From assembly GCA_946497375.1 (NCBI GenBank), contig CAMMKE010000047.1, positions 1 through 9,530 on the forward strand: a stretch of DNA of 9,530 nt, in the 5' to 3' direction. The notes beneath the pieces are model-generated. The model worked only from the letters and a program-made list of their open reading frames with translations, searched no databases and had not been told where the DNA came from. Origin of the DNA: an uncultured Mycoplasmatota bacterium (GTDB lineage Bacteria; Bacillota_I; Bacilli_A; RF39; UBA660). The position numbers and the translations under genes were made by a program. Shown here piece after piece: positions 5,912 to 9,530 of the stretch. Position 1 is the first letter of the stretch; every line of letters starts with the position of its first letter.

Positions 5912-6427
5912 CTAGTTATCTTCATTAGATGATTTAAAAATTCTAATAAAGCCTATCAAACTTGCCAAAAGCTCAAATAAATTACTAATTACAGAAACAT
6001 AAGCACCAACAATAATATCATATACATTACTTATAAGTGCTACTACTATTCCTATAAAATAAGTTATCTTCAAATTTCTTTGCCATGCTCCATATGTAAA
6101 TAAACAAGCACCTAAAATAGGAATTAAAGAATATAAATTTTCATAAGTTAAAATTCCCAAAACTACAAAGCTAAATTCTAAAAGTATAAGAAAAAAAATA
6201 CTTGTAGATTTATTTTTCTTTTCACCAATACGAAAAATAAACATCTTAATAGTTGAAATTAAAAAGGCAACCATTCCACTATAAGCATGTAAAACAAAAT
6301 ACTGTAATACATAAAAAATATTAGCAAAGAATTGAAAATTTAAAAAATTAATCCGTTTCTTTTGCAGATAACTAATAACTAAAAACAATAAAGCGAAAGC
6401 TCCAAAAATTTGTGCTAATACATTCAT
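5912..6427 (-). CDS. YgjV-family inner membrane protein
   Basis: An integral membrane protein of 171 residues, the usual size of the YgjV family, whose biochemical role is not known. The sequence is almost wholly hydrophobic with short charged loops: segments at about 5-21, 28-48, 50-66, 77-95, 99-115, 119-137 and 139-163. Family-like features are the QIFGAFALLFLVISYLQKKR start, the first-loop FQFFANIFYVLQYFVLHAYSG pattern, IPILGACLFTYGAWQRNLK (103-120), and the last SNLFELLASLIGFIRI segment. The ATG at 6427 has an AGAAAGG site 9 nt upstream. It sits just behind the tuf terminator and has its own extended -10 promoter, so it is not part of the tuf transcript. It may be co-transcribed with the next membrane-anchored gene. 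Confidence 0.8.
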   Translation of the reverse strand: MNVLAQIFGAFALLFLVISYLQKKRINFLNFQFFANIFYVLQYFVLHAYSGMVAFLISTIKMFIFRIGEKKNKSTSIFFLILLEFSFVVLGILTYENLYSLIPILGACLFTYGAWQRNLKITYFIGIVVALISNVYDIIVGAYVSVISNLFELLASLIGFIRIFKSSNEDN

Positions 6428-6448
6428 AATATCTTACCTTTCTAACAG

Positions 6449-6457
6449 ATTATAACA
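6449..6457 (-). promoter_or_regulatory. Extended -10 promoter of the YgjV-family gene
   Basis: TGTTATAAT on the minus strand is a perfect TGnTATAAT extended -10 element. Such promoters need little -35 contact, and the -35 position here (about 6472-6477, TTCTTT) is poor because it lies in the tuf terminator stem. The predicted start near 6442 gives a leader of about 15 nt with the AGAAAGG site. Confidence 0.7.
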
Positions 6458-6467
6458 AAAAAAGCAC

Positions 6468-6494
6468 AAAAAAAGAAGTCTTAGGACTTCTTTT
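6468..6494 (-). terminator. Strong rho-independent terminator of tuf
   Basis: On the minus strand AAAAGAAGTC (6494-6485) pairs perfectly with GACTTCTTTT (6480-6471), a 10 bp stem with loop CTAA, followed by a T-run ending at 6468 (seven T in all, 6474-6468). It begins 9 bases after the tuf stop codon. Confidence 0.92.
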
Positions 6495-6503
6495 AAGTTT
6501 CTA

Positions 6504-7694
6504 TTATCCTTCGATTTCAGAAACAACACCAGCACCAACAGTACGTCCACCCTCACGGATAGAGAACTTAGTACCTTTTTCAATAGCAATTGGGTGAATT
6601 AATTCAACTTCCATTGTTACGTTATCACCAGGCATAACCATTTCTACACCTTCTGGTAAAGTAATTACACCAGTAACATCAGTAGTTCTGAAATAGAATT
6701 GTGGACGATAGTTACTGAAGAATGGAGTATGACGTCCACCTTCTTCTTTGCTAAGTACATAAACCTCAGCTTTGAATTTATGATGTGGATGTACACTTCC
6801 TGGTTTAGCTAAAACTTGTCCACGTTCAACTTGTTCACGAGAGATACCACGAAGTAAAACTCCTGCATTATCTCCAGCTTCAGCATAATCAAGTTGTTTT
6901 CTAAACATTTCAATACCAGTAACAACTGTCTTTTGAGTTGGTTTAATACCAACGATTTCAACTTCATCATTAAGTTTTAATTGTCCACGTTCAACACGTC
7001 CAGTAACAACTGTACCACGACCTGTGATTGTGAATACATCTTCGATACTCATTAAGAAAGGTTTATCAGTATCACGCTCAGGAGTAGGAATCCATTCATC
7101 AACAGCATCCATTAAATCATAGATAGCTTGAACATACTTAGGATCTCCCTCAAGAGCTTTAAGAGCAGAACCCTTAATGATAGGAGTTTCATCTCCTTCG
7201 TAACCATATTCATTTAATAAGTCACGAACTTCCATCTCAACTAAATCGATTAACTCATCATCATCAACCATATCACATTTGTTTAAGAATACAACCATAC
7301 GAGGTACTCCAACTTGACGTGATAATAGGATATGTTCACGAGTTTGAGCCATAGCTCCATCTGTAGCAGCAATTACAAGAATTGCACCATCCATTTGAGC
7401 AGCACCAGTAATCATGTTTTTAACATAGTCAGCATGTCCTGGGCAGTCAACGTGAGCATAATGACGTTTTTCAGTTTGATATTCTACGTGTGCAGTATTA
7501 ATTGTAATACCACGTTCTCTTTCTTCTGGAGCTTTATCAATGTTTGCATAATCTGTAAAATCAGCCCATGCAGGGTTTTTATCATGTAAACATTTAGTAA
7601 TAGCTGCAGTTAATGTAGTTTTACCATGATCTACGTGTCCAATTGTACCAATGTTAACATGTGGTTTTGAACGATCAAATTTTTGTTTTGCCAT
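6504..7694 (-). CDS. tuf: Translation elongation factor EF-Tu
   Basis: GTPase that carries aminoacyl-tRNA to the ribosomal A site. The 396-residue product is full length. Numbering from ATG 7694: G1 GHVDHGKT (19-26), switch-1 RGITI (61-65), G3 DCPGH (83-87) with the catalytic His at 87, G4 NKCD (138-141), G5 GSALK (175-179); then domain 2 ([19 protein letters not shown]) and domain 3, ending in the standard [18 protein letters not shown]. The start at 7694 gives the family-standard [20 protein letters not shown] and has AGGAGGAA (7701-7708) 8 nt upstream; the longer frame from 7721 would add MKLKEEEKN, place the ribosome site inside the gene, and lacks one of its own. It lies 90 nt downstream of fusA, the usual order, with its own promoter and a strong terminator. 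More GC-balanced and more codon-biased than its neighbours, as expected for high expression. Confidence 0.98.
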   Translation of the reverse strand: MAKQKFDRSKPHVNIGTIGHVDHGKTTLTAAITKCLHDKNPAWADFTDYANIDKAPEERERGITINTAHVEYQTEKRHYAHVDCPGHADYVKNMITGAAQMDGAILVIAATDGAMAQTREHILLSRQVGVPRMVVFLNKCDMVDDDELIDLVEMEVRDLLNEYGYEGDETPIIKGSALKALEGDPKYVQAIYDLMDAVDEWIPTPERDTDKPFLMSIEDVFTITGRGTVVTGRVERGQLKLNDEVEIVGIKPTQKTVVTGIEMFRKQLDYAEAGDNAGVLLRGISREQVERGQVLAKPGSVHPHHKFKAEVYVLSKEEGGRHTPFFSNYRPQFYFRTTDVTGVITLPEGVEMVMPGDNVTMEVELIHPIAIEKGTKFSIREGGRTVGAGVVSEIEG

Positions 7695-7702
7695 ATTTTT
7701 TT

Positions 7703-7708
7703 CCTCCT
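7703..7708 (-). promoter_or_regulatory. Strong ribosome binding site that fixes the tuf start
   Basis: AGGAGG on the minus strand, 8 nt before the ATG at 7694, rules out the in-frame upstream ATG at 7721 as the EF-Tu start. Confidence 0.9.
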
Positions 7709-7726
7709 CTTTTAATTTCACTATAT

Positions 7727-7755
7727 ATTTTATCTAACAATTAGCAAATTTGCAA
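7727..7755 (-). promoter_or_regulatory. Internal tuf promoter in the fusA-tuf gap
   Basis: TTGCAA (7755-7750) and TAAAAT (7732-7727) are separated by 17 nt on the minus strand; TSS is predicted near 7720 with a leader of about 26 nt. The -35 box is part of a 10 bp palindrome GCAAATTTGC (7744-7753) shifted by a few bases, which may be chance. No terminator separates fusA from tuf, so tuf may be read both from here and from upstream. Confidence 0.5.
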
Positions 7756-7784
7756 CTGTTTAGAACTAATTTTATAGAGTTTTA

Positions 7785-9530
7785 TTAATTTCCACTCTTT
7801 TTAATGATTTCTTCAGCAATATTTTTAGGAACTTCTTCATAATGATCAAATGTCATAACAAAGTTTCCTCTACCTTGAGTATTACTACGTAAGTTAGTAG
7901 CATAACCAAACATCTCAGAAAGTGGAACCATTGCTGATAATTTAACCACATTTCCAAGAGATTCTTGTCCAAGTGGACGTCCACGACGACTTGTTAAGTC
8001 ACCCATAACGTTACCGAAGTACTCATCAGGTGTCGTAACATCAACTTTCATGATTGGTTCAAGAAGTACTGCTTGACACTTATTCTTAGCTTCTTTTAAA
8101 GCCATAGAGGCAGCAATTTTAAACGCCATTTCACTAGAGTCAACATCATGATATGAACCATCAAATAATGTTGCTTTAACATCAATCATAGGGTATCCTG
8201 CTAAAATACCAGTTTGCATTGCTTCTTGTAAGCCCTTATCAACAACAGGAATATATTCACGAGGAACAACACCACCTACGATTTGATCAACAAATTCATA
8301 ACCTTTATCAGGATTTGGTTCAAACTTAATCCAAACGTGACCATATTGTCCACGACCACCAGATTGTTTAATGTATTTACCTTCACAATCAGCAGCTTGT
8401 TTAATAGTCTCACGATAAGCAACTTGTGGAGCACCAACGTTCGCTTCAACATGGAACTCACGTTTCATACGATCAACTAAGACATCAAGGTGTAACTCAC
8501 CCATACCAGCGATAACAGTTTGACCAGTTTCATGATCAGTATGTACTCTAAATGTTGGATCTTCTTCAGCAAGTTTTTGTAATGCAAGTGCCATCTTATC
8601 TTGGTCAGCTTTACTCTTAGGTTCAACAGCAAGTTGAATAACTGGCTCAGGAACAATAAGTTTCTCTAAGATAATAGGTTTCTTCTCATCACATAATGTA
8701 TCACCAGTAGTAGTATTCTTAAGACCAACAGCAGCTGCTATATCACCAGTATATACATCACTAATTTCTTTACGAGTATTAGCATGCATTTGTAATATAC
8801 GACCAATTCTTTCTTTAGAATCTTTAGTAGAGTTAAGTACATAACTACCACTAGCTAAATGACCTGAATAAACTCTAAAGAATGTTAAACGTCCAACGAA
8901 TGGATCAGTCATAACTTTAAATGCTAAAGCACTAAATGGTTCACTATCACTTGGATGACGAACTTCTTCTTCTCCCTTTAAGTTATGTCCCTTAATAGAT
9001 GGAATGTCTAAAGGACTTGGTAAGTAATCAATAACAGCATCAAGTAATGGTTTAATACCCATATTACCTAAAGCAGTACCACACATAACTGGGAAGAACT
9101 TAGCTGCAAGACATCCTTTACGAATAGCACGTTTAATCATTTCTACTGTTACTTCTCCACCTTCAAGATATGTTTCCATCATCTCATCATCGAATTCAGC
9201 AACAGCATCAAGTAAATCAGCATGTTTCTCTTCTGCTAAATCTTTTAAGTCTGCAGGAATTTCTATTTCTTTAGACTCTTCAGCCTCAGTACCATCAAAA
9301 AGATAAGCTTTCATAGCAACTAAATCAATAACACCATGGAACTCAGCTTCAGCACCAATAGGCCATTGTATAGGTTTAGCATTAACTCCTAAACGCTCTT
9401 TAATAGTTTTTAAACTATATTCAAAGTTAGCTCCCATCTTATCCATTTTATTTGCAAAAATCATTCTAGGAACTTTAAATTCATCAGCTTGTCTCCAAAC
9501 TGTTTCCATTTGTGGTTCAACACCAGCTTG
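7785..9530 (-). CDS. fusA: Translation elongation factor EF-G, C-terminal 581 residues (start beyond the right edge)
   Basis: GTPase that drives tRNA-mRNA translocation and, with ribosome recycling factor, subunit splitting. The frame is open to base 9530, where it reads [15 protein letters not shown], the family sequence just before G4, so the first methionine seen (9509) is internal and the real start lies outside the window. About 110 residues are missing, including the P-loop, switch 1 and the DTPGH motif. In partial numbering: G4 NKMD at 27-30, G5 region CGTALGNMG near 150-158, domain II from about 195, GMGELHLD of domain III at 342-349, domain [13 protein letters not shown] at 390-400 with [10 protein letters not shown] following, and domain V to the Lys/Ser/Gly-rich end. 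The length past G4 is normal and no frame break is seen. Followed by tuf; the rpsL-rpsG genes that often precede fusA are not in the window. Confidence 0.97.
   Translation of the reverse strand, partial: QAGVEPQMETVWRQADEFKVPRMIFANKMDKMGANFEYSLKTIKERLGVNAKPIQWPIGAEAEFHGVIDLVAMKAYLFDGTEAEESKEIEIPADLKDLAEEKHADLLDAVAEFDDEMMETYLEGGEVTVEMIKRAIRKGCLAAKFFPVMCGTALGNMGIKPLLDAVIDYLPSPLDIPSIKGHNLKGEEEVRHPSDSEPFSALAFKVMTDPFVGRLTFFRVYSGHLASGSYVLNSTKDSKERIGRILQMHANTRKEISDVYTGDIAAAVGLKNTTTGDTLCDEKKPIILEKLIVPEPVIQLAVEPKSKADQDKMALALQKLAEEDPTFRVHTDHETGQTVIAGMGELHLDVLVDRMKREFHVEANVGAPQVAYRETIKQAADCEGKYIKQSGGRGQYGHVWIKFEPNPDKGYEFVDQIVGGVVPREYIPVVDKGLQEAMQTGILAGYPMIDVKATLFDGSYHDVDSSEMAFKIAASMALKEAKNKCQAVLLEPIMKVDVTTPDEYFGNVMGDLTSRRGRPLGQESLGNVVKLSAMVPLSEMFGYATNLRSNTQGRGNFVMTFDHYEEVPKNIAEEIIKKSGN

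Noticed and set aside
7332..7589. Plus-strand open frame inside tuf
   Set aside because: Antisense shadow of tuf, rich in Ser/Cys/Ile as expected of reverse-strand reading; no independent support.
7695..7721. Nine-residue N-terminal extension of EF-Tu (start at 7721)
   Set aside because: The AGGAGG ribosome site lies inside this stretch at the right distance from the ATG at 7694, which gives the standard EF-Tu N-terminus.
7739..7771. Inverted repeat AATTAG...CTAATT as a fusA terminator
   Set aside because: Only 6 AT-rich base pairs with a long loop and no T-run; it overlaps the tuf promoter instead.
8276..8480. Overlapping frames on both strands inside fusA
   Set aside because: Shadows of fusA domain IV coding; no start signals.
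1..9530. Mobile element, CRISPR array, tRNA or riboswitch
   Set aside because: I found no transposase or integrase coding, no regularly spaced repeats, no tRNA-like fold, and no leader long enough for a riboswitch in the intergenic gaps, all of which are under about 120 bases.

Overview
This is a 9.5 kb piece of a low-GC bacterial chromosome. The gene style is that of Firmicutes/Bacilli or a Mollicutes-related gut lineage: AT-rich codons, strong AGGAGG ribosome sites, TTGAAA/TATAAT promoters, a fusA-tuf pair, and a FemX/MurM-type peptidoglycan bridge enzyme. The lineage is inferred from protein style and composition, not from a marker search. The ten stop codons visible are TAA (7) or TAG (3), never TGA, and the Trp codons I checked are TGG, so the standard bacterial code fits. 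I saw no mobile element, CRISPR array, tRNA or rRNA. No gene-free stretch reaches 300 bases.

Layout, left to right. (1) 1-473, minus: the N-terminal part of a probable Fic/DOC-family protein that runs off the left edge, with its own -10 box. (2) 534-2856, minus: a compact operon of murD, an overlapping 181-residue unknown (GTG start) and a 133-residue unknown, closed by a hairpin/T-run terminator. (3) 2874-2973: a divergent promoter region between murD and a femX-like gene. (4) 2974-4218, plus: FemX/MurM-like FemAB-family aminoacyltransferase. (5) 4296-5211, plus: two overlapping unknown genes, one rich in charged coiled coil and one small helical protein, ending at a strong terminator shared with the opposite strand. 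(6) 5219-5866, minus: a membrane-anchored unknown protein, preceded by a YgjV-family membrane protein (5912-6427). (7) 6504-9530, minus: tuf (EF-Tu) downstream of fusA (EF-G, N-terminus beyond the right edge), with an internal tuf promoter and a strong terminator behind tuf.

Functionally there are two housekeeping themes. Translation elongation (fusA, tuf) is on the right. Peptidoglycan precursor synthesis is in the middle: MurD adds D-Glu to UDP-MurNAc-L-Ala, and the FemX-like enzyme would add the bridge residue to the lipid-linked precursor; the two genes are divergently transcribed from one short intergenic region. The least explained parts are the two genes co-transcribed with murD, the coiled-coil pair after femX, and an apparent Lys-to-Glu change in a normally conserved MurD motif.

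Several starts were corrected from ribosome-site evidence: murD at 2856 rather than 2862, tuf at 7694 rather than 7721, and the membrane-anchored protein at 5866 rather than 5878. Nothing in the window can be called a new system with confidence; the candidates are listed as findings with tests.
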